This document shows positions 23,101-35,167 of a DNA stretch of 64,000 bases, one piece after another. How positions within the stretch are numbered: the stretch's first letter is position 1; each line of letters begins with the position of its first letter. The stretch is from Myxococcus dinghuensis (GTDB lineage: Bacteria > Myxococcota > Myxococcia > Myxococcales > Myxococcaceae). Made by a program: the position numbers and the translations under genes. The notes beneath the pieces were generated by a model. It saw nothing but the letters and a program-made list of their open reading frames with translations, did not search any database and was not told where the DNA came from. The stretch lies in the NCBI RefSeq assembly GCF_024198235.1, contig NZ_JAKCFB010000038.1, positions 1 through 64,000 of the forward strand. The letters are read 5' to 3'.

Positions 23101-26100
23101 CGCCCTCGACGCACACGTCCGCGTTGGCCGGGTTCTGGTACTTGTCCTCCCAGATGGTGGCGCTGCGGAACAGGACGCGGACCTTCTCGCGCCAGTCCTC
23201 GCTCAGCTCCAGCATGCGCTCGTAGATGGCGAGCAGGTCGGCGGGCTGGTCCAGCTTGGTGTGCAGCCGCTCCAGCGCCTCGAGCGCCTCGCGGTTGACC
23301 GGATCCAGCTCCAGCGCCTGCCGGTAGGCCGCCACCGCGGACTCGTCGTCCCCGATGTCGCGCTCGTAGACGCCCGCGACCTCCACCTGGATGCGCGCGC
23401 GCTCCTCGGCCGTGTCCGCCAGGTCCCGCGTGCGCAGCAGGGTGATGGCCACGTCGCGCCACGCGCGCTGCCGCCGGTACAGCGCGGTGAGCACGCCGAG
23501 CGTCTCCACGTCCGGCTCCAGCTCGAGCGCGCGAAGGAGCGCGCCCGCGGACTCGACCGGGTCTTCCAGCTTCTCGTCCCAGACGCGGGCAATCTCACGG
23601 AGGATGCCCTTGCGCTGCTCGATGGAGCCGGCGGCCTCGAGCTTCTGCTCGAGGGCCACCACGTACTCGCGCTCGCGCCCGCGCCGCTGGAACACGGCGG
23701 CGAGGCCGTCCAGCGCCGTGGCGTTGGTCGGGTCGAACTCGAGGATCTTCCGGAACGCGCCCTCCGCGGCCTGCGGGTCATCCAGGCGCGTGTCGTGGAT
23801 GCGCGCGAGCGTGACGTAGATGCGCTCGGCCAGCGGGCCGCGCGGCAGGCTCTCCGCCACCTCCTCGTAGACGGCGGCCATCTCCTCGTGGCTGCCGGTC
23901 TCCACCGCCAGCCGCTCGACCTCCTCGCGCAGCGTGTCGTCGGAGGCATCCAGTTGCAGCGCCCGGCACAGGGCCAGGAACGCCACGTCCTTCTGTCCCA
24001 GCCGCTCCTCCTGCACCCGGGCCAGCTCTCGCAGCGCGGCCAGCTTCTCCTCGTCCGTGACGAGGTGGGGCATGTACCGGTCCACCACGGTGGCGTAGGC
24101 GCGCCAGTCGTTGTGCGCCCGGTACAGCTCGCACGCGCGCTCGTACGCGGTGCGGTTGGCGGGGTCGAGCTCCAGCACCTTCTCCAGCGCGCCGGCGGAC
24201 AGCTCCGGCTTGCCTCCCTGCCCCACCCACAGGTCCGCCACCATGAAGTACGTGGCGACGGCGTGCTCACGCTCCTCGGCGGCGAGGTGGACCTGCACCT
24301 TCAGCTCGAGCGCGCGGACCGCGTCGTTCCACGCGCGCAGGGACACGAACAACAGGTGCACGCGCTCCAGTTCGGGCACCCGGTGCGGCTCCACCTCGAG
24401 CGCGCGGCGGGCGGCGTCCAGCGCCTCCTCGCGACGCCCCATGCCCGCGAGCACCTCCGCGAGCCGCAGGCGCAGCGCCTTCACGCCCTCGCTGCTCTCC
24501 TGGAGGGGGATGAGCCGGCGCAGCACGCCCACCAGCTCCTCGCGCTGCCCCGTCTCGTCGTAGAGCTCCCGCAGCGTGTCGAGCACCGCGCGGTTGCGCG
24601 CGTCCCGGTCCAGCGCCGCCTTGAAGTACGGGACCGCCGCCTCGGGCTGCTTGAGCAGCCGGTACACGACGCGCCCCAGGCGCTCGTTGAGCCGGATCAC
24701 CTCGCGGGGGTCCAGCGTCATCGCCAGCCGGCCCTCGAGGAGCTCGCGCAGGTCCTGCGGCCGATCCGCGCGCTCGTACAGCGACTCCAGCGCGGAGAAG
24801 GCCTGGTCGTTGCGCGCGTTCTTCGCCAGCAGCTCGCGATACAGCTCGATGGAGCGCGACAGGTCCGACAGGCCCTCGGCGGAGACCTGGGCCATCTTCG
24901 CCAGCACGCGGTCCCGCTCCGGGCCCGCCACCTTCTCCGACTGGAGCGTGAGGATGGCGTAGAGCTTCTCCGAAGCCCCCGCGGACTCGTAGATGCCCTC
25001 CAGCAGACGCGCGGAGGCGAGGTGCCCTGGCTCCAGCTTCAGGATGGCCTCGTAGGCCCCCGCCGCGCGGTCCGGACTGTCGAGGCGCTCCTGGTAGAGC
25101 TGGCCCACGCGGAACAGGTAGCCGATGCGCTCGGCGTTCTCCGTCGCCGTCGAGACGAGCGCCTCCAGGATGCTCGCCAGCTCCGGCCACGCCTGGAGCT
25201 CCAGGTAGAGGCGATCCAACGCCACCAGCGCCTTGTCCTGCACCGCCGCGTGCAGCGTGCGGGCGCGCTCGTAGTAGGTGACGGCGCGGTCGGCGTCGCG
25301 CAGCTTCGACTCCAGCATCTGCCCCAGCTTCAGGCAGACCTGCGCCGCGTCCGCGGCCTCGGCCACGCGCGGCAGGGCCTCCTCGTAGGCCACCACCAGC
25401 TCGTCGTAGCTGCCGGACGCATCCGTCGCGTTCTCCAGCCGACGGCGCACCTCGCCGTCGTTGGGGTCCTCCTTGAACGCGCGGAACAGCGCGAGGAACG
25501 CCAGCTCGGCCTCGCCCTGCGCCTCGCGCAGCGTGGCCAGCTCGCCCAACAACGCCTTGCGCTCGAACGCGTCCGAGGAGACGCCCACGCGCGTCTCGAT
25601 GACCTGGGCCAGCCGCGCCACGTCTCCGCTGGCGCGGAAGGCCCGCAGCAGCGTCTCCACCGCGAGCAGGTTCTGCGGCTCGCGCGCCACCAACCCCTCC
25701 ATCCGGCCCACCGCGCCCGGATGGTTGGGCTGCACCGACAGCACCTCGCCGTACAGCGCCAGTGCGCCCGTCTTGTCCAACAGGCGCGTCTCACGCACCT
25801 GCGCCAGCCGGAACTTCAGCTCCAGGCCCGCCTCGGGCGGCATCAGCGCGATGCGGCGGGACAACACGTCCGCCAGCTCCGGCCAACGCTCCTGCTTCTG
25901 GCAGAGCCCCTCCATGCGCTCCAGCGCCGCCACGTCGTCGGGCTTGAGCTCCAGCAGCCGGCGGAACGTCGCCAGCGCGCCCAGCGCGTCCTTGAGCTGC
26001 TCCTCCTGGAGCACGCCAATCTGGAGGAGCACCGCCGCGCGACGCGCCGGGTCCTCCGCCACCGCGAGCTGCCGGCGCAGGACCTCCAGCAGCTCCGTGG

Positions 26101-29100
26101 GCTTGCCCTGGGAGGCCACCAACCGGACGGTCCCGTCCAGCGCCTCCGTGTCCGTGGGGCGCAGCTCCAGCACGCGCTTCCAGGACGCCAGCGCCTCGGC
26201 CGGTTCACCCAGGTCCGTCTGAAGCCGCGCCAGGGCGCGGTACAGCTCGGCCCGGGAGGTGTCGCCCGCCTTGGGGGCGACCTCGGCGATGATGGCGCCC
26301 AGCTCTTCCGGAGCCTCGGCCTTGTCCACCAGGGACACGCACAGCTCCAGCGAGCGGAGGTCGTCCGGCAGCTCGCGCAGGGCGCGGGTCGCCGCGAGGA
26401 AGCCCATCTCCGCGTTCTCGAGCGGCCCGGCGTACATCTCCGCGATGCGACGCAGCAGCGCGACGCGCTCCTGCGGCACCGCCTCCGCCGACACGCGCGA
26501 CTCCAGCATCTCCACCTGCTTCAGGTGGTTGCCCACGGAGACGAACACCGGCTCCAGGGCGCTGGCCGCCGCGCCGCGCAGCGGGCTCTCCGAGCGCGCC
26601 ATCTCCTCCAGCGCGCCCACCGCGCCGGCGTGCCCCGCCCGGCGCCCCAGCACCTCCTGGTACAGCTCCAGCGCGCCGCGCGGGTCGTCGAGCCGCGAGA
26701 ACCGCAGCCGGCCCAGGCGCACGCGCAGGTCGGACGCCTCTTCCTGGGCGCCCCGCGCGTCCGCGAGCTGGATCTCCCGCTCGATGTGCTGCGCCAACTC
26801 CGCCCAGCGCTCCATGTCCGCGAGCACGCGCCCGAGCAGCTTGAGCGCGTTCGTGTTCTCCGGCCTCAGGCCGAGAATCTCGCGGTACGCCTGCGCCGCC
26901 AGCGCCTTGTCCGCCAGCGTCTCCTCGGCCAGGTGCGCCAGCTCGAACAGCAGGTTCACCTGGGACGCGCTGTTCGGCTCCGCGGCCACCTGCCGGCGCA
27001 TCACCAGCGCCAGCTCGCGGTGCGCCCCCGTCCGTCGGTGGACGCGGGCGATGGACTCCAGCACCACCTTGTTCTTCGGATCCCTCCGGCTGACCTCCTC
27101 CAGCGCGCGCACCGCGAGGTCGTAGCGCTTGAGGCGGTTGTCGTAGATGGCCGCGAGCCGGCGCCACAGGTCGCCCGCCAGGGGCTCCTGCGTGTCACGC
27201 TCGAGCTGGTCCTCGTACGCGCCCGCCACCTCCTCGAAGGAGCCCGAGTCGGCCGCGAGCCGCTCCAGCTCGTCGCGCACGGACACTTCCTGGGGGAACT
27301 CGTTGAAGGCCCGCAGGCGCGCGACGAAGGCCAGCGACGTCTGGCCCAGGGCCTCGCGCAGGGTGGCGATCTCCTGGATGTGCTCCAGCCGCCGCTCGGG
27401 CGCGACGCCCGGCAACAGCACATCCAGCACCTCCACCAGCTTCCGCGTGTCGTTGAGCCCGCGGTACACGGGCTCGAGCAGCCGCGCAGACTCCACGCGC
27501 GGGCCGTCGTGCGCCATCAACCGCTCGAGCCCCGCGACCACCTGGCCGTCCCCGGGCGCCAGCTCCAGCAGGCGGCGGTACACCGGCAGCGCCTCCGCCG
27601 GGCCCACTTCCTTCTCCAGCAACTGCGCCCGCTTGAGCAGCCAGCCGCGGCGCGTGCCCTCGTCCGTGGCGGCCTCCGCGAGCTGCTCCAGAACGTCCGC
27701 CTGCTCCACGAAGCGCCGTGCCTTCGCATACAGCCGCTCCAGCGCCAGCAGGCCCTCCGGTACGCGCCGCAAGGCCAGGGCCGAGCGGTACGTCTCCACC
27801 GCCTTCGCGTCCTCGCCCGCGTTCGCGTACGCCTCGCCCGCCTTGAGCAACAGGCCGACCCGCTCCTCGGGGTCCTGGGAGAGCTGCGCCTGGCGCGTGT
27901 AGACCTCGGAGAGGCTCTTGGCGTTCTGCCCCTTCTCGTACAGCCGTGAGAGGGCCTCCAGCGCCTGCCGGTCCTGCGGCGCGTCCGCCAGCAGGTTCTT
28001 CCAGAGGCGCGCGGCCTCCTCCGGCTGGTTCAGCGACTCGCGCAGCTCCGCGGAGCGCCGCAGCAGATCCAGCGCCGCGGGGTCCCCGGAGGGCAGCTCC
28101 GTCGCCGCCGTCTCGTAGATCTCCGCGAGCACCTCGTGGGAGCCCGTCTCCCGCGCCAGCCGCTCCAGGTCCGCGCGGACGCCGTCACGATCCCACCCCT
28201 GCGCGAACGACTTCACCGCGGACATGAAGGCCAGCGACGGCTGGCGCATGTCGCGCTCGTAGATGCGGCGGATCTCCCCCGACAGGAGGATCTTCTCCAC
28301 GGACAGCGCCGACTCCATCCGCGCCTCGCGCAGCGCCACGCGGCGGGCATGGTCCCCCACCTGCACCAGCACCGGGTCCAGCACCTCCAGCGCGGCGCCA
28401 CTGGCGGGCACCGCCGCCTTCACCCACGCCTCGAGCGCGGCCCGGGCCCCGGGGTGTCCGGAGTCCTCGGCGAGGATGCGCTTGTACAGCGACAGCGCCG
28501 CGTTCGGGTCGTCCAGCACCGTGCGCTGCAGCTCCGCCAGGCGGAAGGACACCTCACGCCCCTGCGGGCTCTGCCCCTCCTGCGTCCGCCGCAGCGCGAG
28601 CGTCCACGCCAGGTCCTGGTGGCGCTCCAGCTCCGTGTAGAGGCGGTCCAGCGTCGCCGCCGCCTCGCGGTTCCCCGCGTCGCGCTCGGCGAGGATGCGC
28701 CACGCGCTGGCGGCGCTCTCCGGGTCCGACAGCCGCGTCTCGTGCAGCAGGGCCGCCTCGCGCAGGAACGCCGACTGCTCGGCCGGCTCCGGCGACGCCG
28801 CGGCCAGCTTCTCCAGCACCTCGGCGAGCGCCGCCCACTCCTCGCCCGCGCGGTGCAGGCGCTGCAAGGCCCGCAGGCTGTCGAGGTTGCCCGGCTCCAA
28901 CGCCAGCAACGAGCGCAGGGCCTTCACCGCCCCGGCCTTGTCGTCGAGCTTCTTCTCCTGCACCTCCGCCAGCTCGCGCAGCAGCGCCGCGCGCGCGGGG
29001 CCCACCTCGCCCTCCTCCGCCAGCTCGCCGATGATCTCCGCGTAGCTGTCGACCGCGTCCGCGTCCTCCGCCGCCTGCCGCGCCGTGGAGCGCAGGCCCG

Positions 29101-32100
29101 CGTCGCCCGGGGCCAACCGCAGGGCGCGCGCCAGCGCCGCGAAGGCCAGCTCCGGCTGACGCAGGTGCGCCAGGTGGACCTGCGCCGCCTGCCGCAACAC
29201 CTGCACGCGCGCCCCGTCGTCCTTCGCCACCTCCGCCAGCACGTCCAGCGTGGCCACCAGCTTGCGGTGGTCCTTGGTCCGCTCGAGCGCGGGGACCAGC
29301 ACGCGCGCCGCCGCCTCTCGCGACGGGCCCGAGGCGAGCATCGCCTCCAGCGCGGCGATCGCATCCGGGTCGGACGGACGCTGCAAGAGGATGTCCGCGT
29401 AGCTGCGCACCGCCTCCGCGCCACCATCCTGCAAGCCCTGCAACAACTGCGCGCGGCGCAGCTTCAGGCGAGACGCCTTGTCCGTCTCACCCGCGGACTC
29501 CGCGAGGCCGATCATCCGCGCCAGCGTGTCGCCCAGCTCCCGCGTGCGCCCGGCCTTCTCGTACAGGTCCGCCAGGCGAGGCAGGTGCCGCCCCTCCTCC
29601 GCTCCGTGCGACAGCGCGGACTGCAGCGCGTCCGCCGCCTGGTCGATGCGGCCCAGCTCCGTGTTCAGGTCCACCAGTTGGAGCAGCAGCTCCAGCCGCT
29701 CCGCGCCGCGCGCGCCCTGGATGCGCTTGCGCAGCAGCCCTTCCGCGTCCGCCGCGCGCCCCGCGCGCCCGTACAACCGCACCAGCCGCTGGAGCACCGC
29801 GTTCGACTCCGGCGCGCGCCCCACCGCCACCTCGAGCGCGGCGATGGCGTCCGCCACCAGCCCGCCCTCCTCCGCCAGCCCCGCCGCCTCGACGAGCAGC
29901 GGCACCGCCAGCCCCGGGTCCTCCGACTCCGTGGCGAGCGTACGCAGCACGCGCCCGAGCTCCGCGTGGGCGGAGAGGTCCCGCGCCAGGCGCAGCGCCT
30001 CGGCCCGCGCCGCCTCGTCCTTCGGGTCCTCGCGGAGCACGCGCACGCGGGTGTCGAAGGCCGCGCGGCTGTCCGCCAGTTGCTTCTCGTGGATGCCGGC
30101 CAGCACCCCGAAGAGGCGCTTGCGCGCCGCCAGGTCCGTCGTCGCCTCCAACTGCTGCTGGAGCGCCGACACCTGACGCTGGTGGTCACCCGCGCGGCCA
30201 TAGTGCGCGGCCAGCGCCTCGGCCACCTCCACCGTGCGCACGCCGGCCGTCGCCAGCCGCTCCAGGCCGCCCACCACCACGCCCGTGGAGACGTTCTCCG
30301 ACAGGAGCCCCAGGAAGAGGTCCGCCGCGTCCTGCTGCCGCCCGAGCCGCTCCGCGTACAGCTTCGCCTGGCGCGCGGTCCACTCGTTGCGCTCCAACTG
30401 CGACTCGGCGAGCCCGGCGAGCCGCCCGGCCAGCGCCGCCGCCTCGTCGAAGCGAGACAGCGCCACGCACAGGGCCTGCAACCGCTGCACGGCCGACAAC
30501 TCCTCCGGCGCCAACTGCACCCACTCGCGCACGAGGGGCTCCAGCTCCTCGGGCGCCGCGCCCGCGGCCTCGCGCCGCGTCACCTCCGCCTCGAGCTTCG
30601 CCTTCGGGTCGTCCGCGAGCGCGGCCGCCGCCTGCAGCGACTTCACCGCCTCCGCCGCGACGGCATCCCCCGGCACGCGCGCCAGCACCTCGCGCCACGC
30701 GGCCTCCGCGCGCACGGGGTCCGCCAGCGGCCCCTGGAGGAGTTGGGCGAGCTGCCGCCACAGCGTCGCCGCGACCTCGGCCACGGGCGCCGCCTGCGCC
30801 GCGCGCTGGAGCGCCAGGGCGAGCGCGGGCTGCGCCTGCGCCTTCTCCGCGTGCTCCACCACCGAGCCGAGCAGCAGCGGCCGCGCGGGGTCCAGCTCCA
30901 GCGCCCGCGACAGCACCTCGAAGGCGCCGCGCGCGTCCTCCTTCTCCTCGAACATCAGCGCGAGCGCCTCACAGAAGGCCACCCGCTCCGCGCGCGGACG
31001 CGGCGCCAGGAGCGCCAGGTCCAGCAGCGGAATCACCGCCTCCAGCTCTTCGTCCTCGGCCAGCAGCCGCGCCAGTTGGAACGCCGCCAGCGCGTGCGCG
31101 GGGTCCAGCTTGAGCGCGGCCTCCAGGTGCGTGCGCGCCGAGGCCCCGTCCTTCAACTGCGACAGGCACAGCTCCGCCAGACGCAGGTGCATGGAGGCCT
31201 GGGCCGCCTTGTCCTTCACCGTGGCGAGGTAGCGCGCCAGCACCGCCACCGCGTCCTGCGCGCGCCCGCCCTCCAACAGCAGCTCCGCCGTCAGGCTCGC
31301 CGCGTCCGCGCGCGCGGCATCCGCCGCCACGGCCTTCTCGAAGGCCGCGAGCGCGCCGGGCGCGTCGTTCAGCCGCCCCAGCCGCAGCGTGCCCACGCGC
31401 AGCCAGAGGTCCACCTGCGCGGAGCGGTCCTTCACCTCGCCCGCCATCGCTTCGATCTGCTCGATGGCCGGCGCGAACTCCCCGCCCGCGCGCGCCGCCA
31501 GCTTCTCGATGAGCGACAGGCCCTCGGGCATGCCCGGCCACAGGAGGAAGCAGCGGTCCAACGCCTCCTTCACCTTTCCGGCCGAGCCCGGGTCGTACCA
31601 GGCGAACAGCTTCGCCACGAGCAGCGACAGGCGCGCCGCGCTCTTCCGGTCGCGCTCCTCCAACGACATGCTGCGCAGCATCCGCACGCGGTCGCGCCAC
31701 GTCTGCTCGAAGCGCTGCAGCGCGCGCCCGGCCTTCTCCACCCGCGCGCTCTGGGGGTCCAGCCCCCGGGCCACGTCGAGCACCCGCTGCGCCAGCTCGT
31801 GCTCGGTGGGGTCGTCCACCAGCCGCTCCGCCAGCGCCGCGTACTCCTCCGCCATGCCCGCGTCGCCCAGCGCCGCGCGCTCCCGCTCCAACGCCTCGAA
31901 TGCGGGCTGGAAGCGCTCCTCGGACAGCAGCAACTGGCGCACGCGCCGGAAGGTGCCGCGCTCCACCTTGGCGCGCGCCGCGCGCTGCAGGCACAGCACC
32001 GCGCGATCCCTCCGGAAGAGCTTCTGCTCGTACAGGTCCGCGGCCTTCAGGTAGTGGCCCGCGCTCTCCTCGCCCTGCGTGGCGCTGCCCAGCCGCTCCA

Positions 32101-32428
32101 GCACGTCCGCCAGCGCGGCCGAGTCCTGTCGCGTCTCGTGCAGCCGCTTGAGTCCCCGCAACGCCGGCAGCGGCTCGTGCGCCACCAGCAGCGCGCGCTT
32201 GAGCAGCTCCTCCGCGCGGGGCGCGTTGCGCTGACGCTCGTGGGCCAGCTCCGCGGCGCGGCACAGCAGGCGGACCGCCTCGTCGGAGACGACGTCGCGC
32301 GCGCGCCCCTCGTAGAGGCGGATCAGCTCTTCCACACGGCCGGCCTTCTCCAGGGCGGCTTCGGCTTCGGCGAAGCTCCGGTCATCGGACACGCGCAGCG
32401 TGGGTCGCGGGGACGTGGGCTGTTGCAT
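20153..32428 (-). CDS. gltI: giant TPR gliding motility protein GltI (AgmK)
   Basis: This is a 4091-residue tetratricopeptide protein with no signal peptide, consistent with the cytoplasmic GltI of M. xanthus (about 3800 residues). TPR-like units of roughly 34-38 residues run from about residue 20 to 3620, many ending in 'xLExxxxxAA' or 'LxRLYxxxGR'; units such as [17 protein letters not shown] show the repeated 'ALxAxREIAxL' grammar. The last ~450 residues are a different, non-TPR domain ([15 protein letters not shown]-like region, [31 protein letters not shown]) seen at the ends of other large deltaproteobacterial TPR proteins. In M. xanthus it works with the cytoplasmic AglZ/MglA/MreB platform of focal adhesions. 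Spacing to gltJ is 135 bases. Confidence 0.93.
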   Translation of the reverse strand: MQQPTSPRPTLRVSDDRSFAEAEAALEKAGRVEELIRLYEGRARDVVSDEAVRLLCRAAELAHERQRNAPRAEELLKRALLVAHEPLPALRGLKRLHETRQDSAALADVLERLGSATQGEESAGHYLKAADLYEQKLFRRDRAVLCLQRAARAKVERGTFRRVRQLLLSEERFQPAFEALERERAALGDAGMAEEYAALAERLVDDPTEHELAQRVLDVARGLDPQSARVEKAGRALQRFEQTWRDRVRMLRSMSLEERDRKSAARLSLLVAKLFAWYDPGSAGKVKEALDRCFLLWPGMPEGLSLIEKLAARAGGEFAPAIEQIEAMAGEVKDRSAQVDLWLRVGTLRLGRLNDAPGALAAFEKAVAADAARADAASLTAELLLEGGRAQDAVAVLARYLATVKDKAAQASMHLRLAELCLSQLKDGASARTHLEAALKLDPAHALAAFQLARLLAEDEELEAVIPLLDLALLAPRPRAERVAFCEALALMFEEKEDARGAFEVLSRALELDPARPLLLGSVVEHAEKAQAQPALALALQRAAQAAPVAEVAATLWRQLAQLLQGPLADPVRAEAAWREVLARVPGDAVAAEAVKSLQAAAALADDPKAKLEAEVTRREAAGAAPEELEPLVREWVQLAPEELSAVQRLQALCVALSRFDEAAALAGRLAGLAESQLERNEWTARQAKLYAERLGRQQDAADLFLGLLSENVSTGVVVGGLERLATAGVRTVEVAEALAAHYGRAGDHQRQVSALQQQLEATTDLAARKRLFGVLAGIHEKQLADSRAAFDTRVRVLREDPKDEAARAEALRLARDLSAHAELGRVLRTLATESEDPGLAVPLLVEAAGLAEEGGLVADAIAALEVAVGRAPESNAVLQRLVRLYGRAGRAADAEGLLRKRIQGARGAERLELLLQLVDLNTELGRIDQAADALQSALSHGAEEGRHLPRLADLYEKAGRTRELGDTLARMIGLAESAGETDKASRLKLRRAQLLQGLQDGGAEAVRSYADILLQRPSDPDAIAALEAMLASGPSREAAARVLVPALERTKDHRKLVATLDVLAEVAKDDGARVQVLRQAAQVHLAHLRQPELAFAALARALRLAPGDAGLRSTARQAAEDADAVDSYAEIIGELAEEGEVGPARAALLRELAEVQEKKLDDKAGAVKALRSLLALEPGNLDSLRALQRLHRAGEEWAALAEVLEKLAAASPEPAEQSAFLREAALLHETRLSDPESAASAWRILAERDAGNREAAATLDRLYTELERHQDLAWTLALRRTQEGQSPQGREVSFRLAELQRTVLDDPNAALSLYKRILAEDSGHPGARAALEAWVKAAVPASGAALEVLDPVLVQVGDHARRVALREARMESALSVEKILLSGEIRRIYERDMRQPSLAFMSAVKSFAQGWDRDGVRADLERLARETGSHEVLAEIYETAATELPSGDPAALDLLRRSAELRESLNQPEEAARLWKNLLADAPQDRQALEALSRLYEKGQNAKSLSEVYTRQAQLSQDPEERVGLLLKAGEAYANAGEDAKAVETYRSALALRRVPEGLLALERLYAKARRFVEQADVLEQLAEAATDEGTRRGWLLKRAQLLEKEVGPAEALPVYRRLLELAPGDGQVVAGLERLMAHDGPRVESARLLEPVYRGLNDTRKLVEVLDVLLPGVAPERRLEHIQEIATLREALGQTSLAFVARLRAFNEFPQEVSVRDELERLAADSGSFEEVAGAYEDQLERDTQEPLAGDLWRRLAAIYDNRLKRYDLAVRALEEVSRRDPKNKVVLESIARVHRRTGAHRELALVMRRQVAAEPNSASQVNLLFELAHLAEETLADKALAAQAYREILGLRPENTNALKLLGRVLADMERWAELAQHIEREIQLADARGAQEEASDLRVRLGRLRFSRLDDPRGALELYQEVLGRRAGHAGAVGALEEMARSESPLRGAAASALEPVFVSVGNHLKQVEMLESRVSAEAVPQERVALLRRIAEMYAGPLENAEMGFLAATRALRELPDDLRSLELCVSLVDKAEAPEELGAIIAEVAPKAGDTSRAELYRALARLQTDLGEPAEALASWKRVLELRPTDTEALDGTVRLVASQGKPTELLEVLRRQLAVAEDPARRAAVLLQIGVLQEEQLKDALGALATFRRLLELKPDDVAALERMEGLCQKQERWPELADVLSRRIALMPPEAGLELKFRLAQVRETRLLDKTGALALYGEVLSVQPNHPGAVGRMEGLVAREPQNLLAVETLLRAFRASGDVARLAQVIETRVGVSSDAFERKALLGELATLREAQGEAELAFLALFRAFKEDPNDGEVRRRLENATDASGSYDELVVAYEEALPRVAEAADAAQVCLKLGQMLESKLRDADRAVTYYERARTLHAAVQDKALVALDRLYLELQAWPELASILEALVSTATENAERIGYLFRVGQLYQERLDSPDRAAGAYEAILKLEPGHLASARLLEGIYESAGASEKLYAILTLQSEKVAGPERDRVLAKMAQVSAEGLSDLSRSIELYRELLAKNARNDQAFSALESLYERADRPQDLRELLEGRLAMTLDPREVIRLNERLGRVVYRLLKQPEAAVPYFKAALDRDARNRAVLDTLRELYDETGQREELVGVLRRLIPLQESSEGVKALRLRLAEVLAGMGRREEALDAARRALEVEPHRVPELERVHLLFVSLRAWNDAVRALELKVQVHLAAEEREHAVATYFMVADLWVGQGGKPELSAGALEKVLELDPANRTAYERACELYRAHNDWRAYATVVDRYMPHLVTDEEKLAALRELARVQEERLGQKDVAFLALCRALQLDASDDTLREEVERLAVETGSHEEMAAVYEEVAESLPRGPLAERIYVTLARIHDTRLDDPQAAEGAFRKILEFDPTNATALDGLAAVFQRRGREREYVVALEQKLEAAGSIEQRKGILREIARVWDEKLEDPVESAGALLRALELEPDVETLGVLTALYRRQRAWRDVAITLLRTRDLADTAEERARIQVEVAGVYERDIGDDESAVAAYRQALELDPVNREALEALERLHTKLDQPADLLAIYERMLELSEDWREKVRVLFRSATIWEDKYQNPANADVCVEGVLSIDPQNVQAIKSLIRLRRAQGRWEDLIVAYERQLSLAASTQEQAELYVDIGNVQYQQLKALNKAVNSYHAALAADPACRPALHALGNLYERSGNWPFALEMLQKEAELAGQTKDAVELFYRLGKINEDMLMDAGSARSAYQQALAIDVGHLPSIRALKGIQEQEKDWTGYEQTLRQEAEQTEDPAAKGRALLDVARYHAETREDRDTATGYWEEALKHIPDSIEAARPLADIYIAHEEWPSAERMLDIVTRKLSEKAMVEKDSATAADLCRQLYRLGYVAEKLGRRDKALSCYETAYERDATYLPALEGYGNLLVQTRRYEGALKVFQTILIHHREELTDLEVVEVYWQLGDIHAALGQTDRAQNHFEKALAIDPGHEPTLRALVILMDKAGQFEKSADLRQQLVGVLEGEAKAKVYLELGRVSRDELHDPYMAIDAFTGALRAQPDTLEVMDQLYVLLRETRQGQKAADVLARMLALPALALEPHKAKRVWFALGELRRDDLRDVDGAALAFNAALDLDPRFVEAFSALEAMLGGARQWKPLEENYTKMLGRLPKTPETHAARMALWRALGDLYHQVLKHPEGAVAAYGVAAKGLPEDAAVQETFAELAGSMPGKEEEAVVALRRALPNTTDPRKVCGQLVRLSALRKDYDAAWLAAQAASGLLGEAGEDEKEILTKLGPYAKKKEVAQRPVDDQLWHSHLFHPKARGPLAELLGLLFAKAGHLYGVPFTQYQLVPKKHRIDVGSAQEYHVHHYRYVARLLGMEAVELYSPFLVATRERMARRSNEPAPEPLVNVELLQTHPPSVRVGGKYFAEQGQKEVYYLLGRALALARPELAFTHYVPAERLEAILQAALNLVVGNVRVAESLHGVEPERRALEKCLTEVDRAALAKAARAWLPTATPQAVRQFLEGAELTAARVGLFVAGEMEPVRRMVQGETGASFRVPPRTKLKELLVFATSEELQHLRVAVGTHVEVQARK

Positions 32429-32557
32429 GGGGAGGGCGGGCCTCGGGGGGTCAAAAGGAACGACGCGGGGGCGCCAGCCGCCGGACTCTACCGGCCGCGA
32501 GCGCCCCCGATCAATCGTGCAAAACCCGCCAAACGGCGGGAATCATTGGCCTTCTTG

Positions 32558-34411
32558 CTACTCCGCCGGGGGAGTGGCGGGCGGCTCACCGCCCCCCTCG
32601 CCCTCCGAGCCGGCATCGCTCGGGTCGGCGGGGGCCGGGGCCACGGCGGGCGCCTCCGGGAGGACCTTCGCGCGCTCGAGGCCAGCCTCGTCACCCAACT
32701 GGGTGTACAGGGCGATGGCCTTGTCACGCTGCTGCAGCTCCTCGGCGAGCTGGGCGGCGCGAGCCAGGTTGCCGAGCTTCTCGTGCAGCGGCAGGGCCTT
32801 GTCCTTGCGCCCCGCGGCCTCCCACGCCTCGGCGGCGGCGGTCACGTCACCGAGCAGCTCCAGCCACCGCGCGCGGCCGGCAGGCTTCTGCTCCTGCTCG
32901 GCGCGGGCCAGCTCGCGCTGCGCCAGCTCCTTGGCCTCCTCTTCGAGGTTGAGGCGCTGCATGAAGTGGAAGGCCTTGGGCGGAGGCAGCGTGCCCAGCA
33001 CCTCCACCGCCTCGCGACGCTGGCCCACCGCCACCAGCAGGGTGGCCGCGCCCAGGCGATCCCCGCGCTCCACCAGGCTCTTCACCTCGAGCCCGCGGAT
33101 GCGGTTGGCGCTGGCCATGTCGCGCGAGCGCTCGTACGACTTGCGCGCCAGGGTCAGCTTGCCCGCGCGCTCGTAGGCGAGCGCCGCCTGGTCGAACTGG
33201 CGCGCGCGCTCGTAGAGGCGGGCGACGTTCTCGAAGTCGGCCTTGCCCACGTAGTGCTCCATGAGGAGCTCGTAGGCACCGGCCTTCTCCAGCGTGGGCG
33301 CGAGCTGGTCGGCGGGCAGCGTCCCCACCAGCCGGCGCGCGGTGTCGTTGTCGGACCCGGCCAGCGCGTTGCGCAGGGCGCTCTTGAGGTCGCCGCCGGC
33401 CTCGAACAGGCGCGCGGCGTCCGCGAAGGCGTTGTTGCGCTCGAACATGCGGCCCGCGTCACGCGTGCGGCCCATGGCCTCGAGCTGCTTGGCCTGCTCG
33501 CGCCAGTCACCCGTCAGCTCGGGCATGGGGCGACGCTCGGGGCGCTCACCGCGCTCACCGCGCTCCGGACGGTCCCGACGCTCGCCGCGCTCGGGACGCT
33601 CCCGGCGCTCGCCAGCGGCGCCGCGCTCGGGACGCTCGCGACGCTCACCCCGCTCGGGACGCTCCCGACGCTCGGTGCGCTCGCGACGCTCCTCGGTGCG
33701 GGCGGGAGCCGCGGGCTCCTCGGCCTCGGCGCCGGGCTGGCGACCGCTGGCGGAGAAGGCGACCTCCGCGCGGTCGCCGTCACCCGCCGCCCGCCAGACC
33801 TGGCCCACCAGGAACATGACGTCCGTCCAGGCGTCGAACTTCTCGCGCGCCGGGTCCACCGCGGGAGCGGTGGGCGCCGTGCCCTCGGCGGGGGCGGCCC
33901 CTTCCGCCGGGGCAGCGCCTTCCGCGGCCTCGGCGGGCGCGGTGGCCTCCGCGGCGGGAGCCTCGGCCGGAGTCGGAGCGGCGGCCTCGGCGGGCGCGGC
34001 CTCCGGTGCGGGCGGCTTGGGCTGACGCTGCACGCGCAGCATCGTGGTGATGAGGCGACCTCGGGTGTTGAGGTCCAGGTCCTCGAGGGACTTCAGGCGC
34101 ATGGGGCGCAGCGAGCGCACGATGGCCTGCAGCGGGGCCTTCTCCGCCGTGAAGTCCGTCTTCGAGAGCGCCTTCTCCAGGGTGCTCAGCTCGACGATGA
34201 CGCGCTGGCCCGGGCCCACGGGCCCCTCGTCGCGCCCGCGCCCGCGGCCCTCGCCGCGCCCACGTCCCTCACCCCGTCCAGGGCCACCCGGGCCGCCTCG
34301 GCCTCCAAAACCACCGCCAGGACCGTCACGACGCTGGCCCTGACCCGGCGCACCCCCGTCACGACCACGCCCGCCCTGGCGCGGCCCACCGCTTCCATTC
34401 TCCTGAGGCAC
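32558..34411 (-). CDS. RGG-rich TPR protein within the glt cluster
   Basis: This 617-residue protein starts at GTG (34411) with GGGAG upstream, 18 bases after gltH. The first ~65 residues are extremely Gly/Arg-rich (repeated GRG, GRGEGRGRG, GQGQRRDG), like RGG boxes that bind RNA. A conserved-looking segment (VIVELSTLEKALSKTDFTAE) is followed by an Ala/Pro/Glu linker. Then come tandem 'RERPERGER' repeats (about 235-300) and C-terminal TPR-like units (315-590, e.g. LYERARQFDQAALAYERAGK). There is no signal peptide. It is encoded between gltH and gltI in the same direction, so a motility link is likely, but I know no function for it. Confidence 0.8.
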   Translation of the reverse strand: MPQENGSGGPRQGGRGRDGGAPGQGQRRDGPGGGFGGRGGPGGPGRGEGRGRGEGRGRGRDEGPVGPGQRVIVELSTLEKALSKTDFTAEKAPLQAIVRSLRPMRLKSLEDLDLNTRGRLITTMLRVQRQPKPPAPEAAPAEAAAPTPAEAPAAEATAPAEAAEGAAPAEGAAPAEGTAPTAPAVDPAREKFDAWTDVMFLVGQVWRAAGDGDRAEVAFSASGRQPGAEAEEPAAPARTEERRERTERRERPERGERRERPERGAAGERRERPERGERRDRPERGERGERPERRPMPELTGDWREQAKQLEAMGRTRDAGRMFERNNAFADAARLFEAGGDLKSALRNALAGSDNDTARRLVGTLPADQLAPTLEKAGAYELLMEHYVGKADFENVARLYERARQFDQAALAYERAGKLTLARKSYERSRDMASANRIRGLEVKSLVERGDRLGAATLLVAVGQRREAVEVLGTLPPPKAFHFMQRLNLEEEAKELAQRELARAEQEQKPAGRARWLELLGDVTAAAEAWEAAGRKDKALPLHEKLGNLARAAQLAEELQQRDKAIALYTQLGDEAGLERAKVLPEAPAVAPAPADPSDAGSEGEGGGEPPATPPAE

Positions 34412-34429
34412 GTCTTTCTCCCGCTGGAA

Positions 34430-35062
34430 CTAGAACGCGTAGCGAATGTTCGGCGCCACCGCGAACCCGAAAGAGCCTCCGGAGACGAGGTAGTTCCCCG
34501 TCACCTCGAGCCCCACGGAAAAGTGGCGCAACCGTGTGTAGTACTCCACTCCGGGCCCGGCAAACACAAGAATGTCGGAATCCGGAAGGAGACGCTTCGG
34601 CGAGAACATCGCATAACCCGCGCCAGCGCGGAGGTAGAACCACGTACGCTTCACTTCCTGACTGTCGGCGATGCCCACCAGGCGGGCGCGCAGGACGGCG
34701 CCGGGCACCAGGGTGGAGAAGTCGCCGGAGACGGAGCCGCCGGACTCGCCGATGTACTCGGCGCTCGTGCGGGTGCTGGAGCCCATGATGAACAGGCCCA
34801 CGGACACCCGCTCGCCCAGGTCCACCCCCACCTCCACCTGGGCCATGGGCCCGGAGGAGAACGGCCGGGGCGTGCCCTCGGCGGCCGGCGGGTTGGTGAC
34901 GAAGAGCGGGCCGCCGAGCAGCGCGAAGTACACGCCACGCTCGATTTCGTCGTAGGCGACGGCGGGGCGGTCACCCGCTGCCGTCGCGGAGGGTTGCTGT
35001 GCGCTCGCGGCCATGGGGAGGACGAACGCTGCGCACAGGGCAAGGGGAGCGAGGGCTTTCAT
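34430..35062 (-). CDS. gltH: outer-membrane beta-barrel gliding protein GltH
   Basis: This 210-residue protein has a signal peptide (LALCAAFVLPMAASA-QQ). The body consists of alternating amphipathic strands (GPMAQVEVGVDLGERVSVGL, FYLRAGAGYAMF, FSVGLEVTGNYLVSGGSFGF) and ends in Tyr-Ala-Phe, the C-terminal aromatic signature for BAM insertion. Size and position between gltG and gltI match the predicted outer-membrane protein GltH, which with GltA/B/K forms the surface part of the machine in M. xanthus. It lies 105 bases after gltG and 18 bases before the RGG/TPR gene. Confidence 0.88.
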   Translation of the reverse strand: MKALAPLALCAAFVLPMAASAQQPSATAAGDRPAVAYDEIERGVYFALLGGPLFVTNPPAAEGTPRPFSSGPMAQVEVGVDLGERVSVGLFIMGSSTRTSAEYIGESGGSVSGDFSTLVPGAVLRARLVGIADSQEVKRTWFYLRAGAGYAMFSPKRLLPDSDILVFAGPGVEYYTRLRHFSVGLEVTGNYLVSGGSFGFAVAPNIRYAF

Positions 35063-35167
35063 GCGGTCCTGAGGGTGTCATGGCCCCCGTGGGGGACGGA
35101 GGCCGAGGTGACTTCCCGAGCGGGCCCTGGAAGGGGCCCGCCCGTCAAGCGCGGTGGAGCTCCGGCG

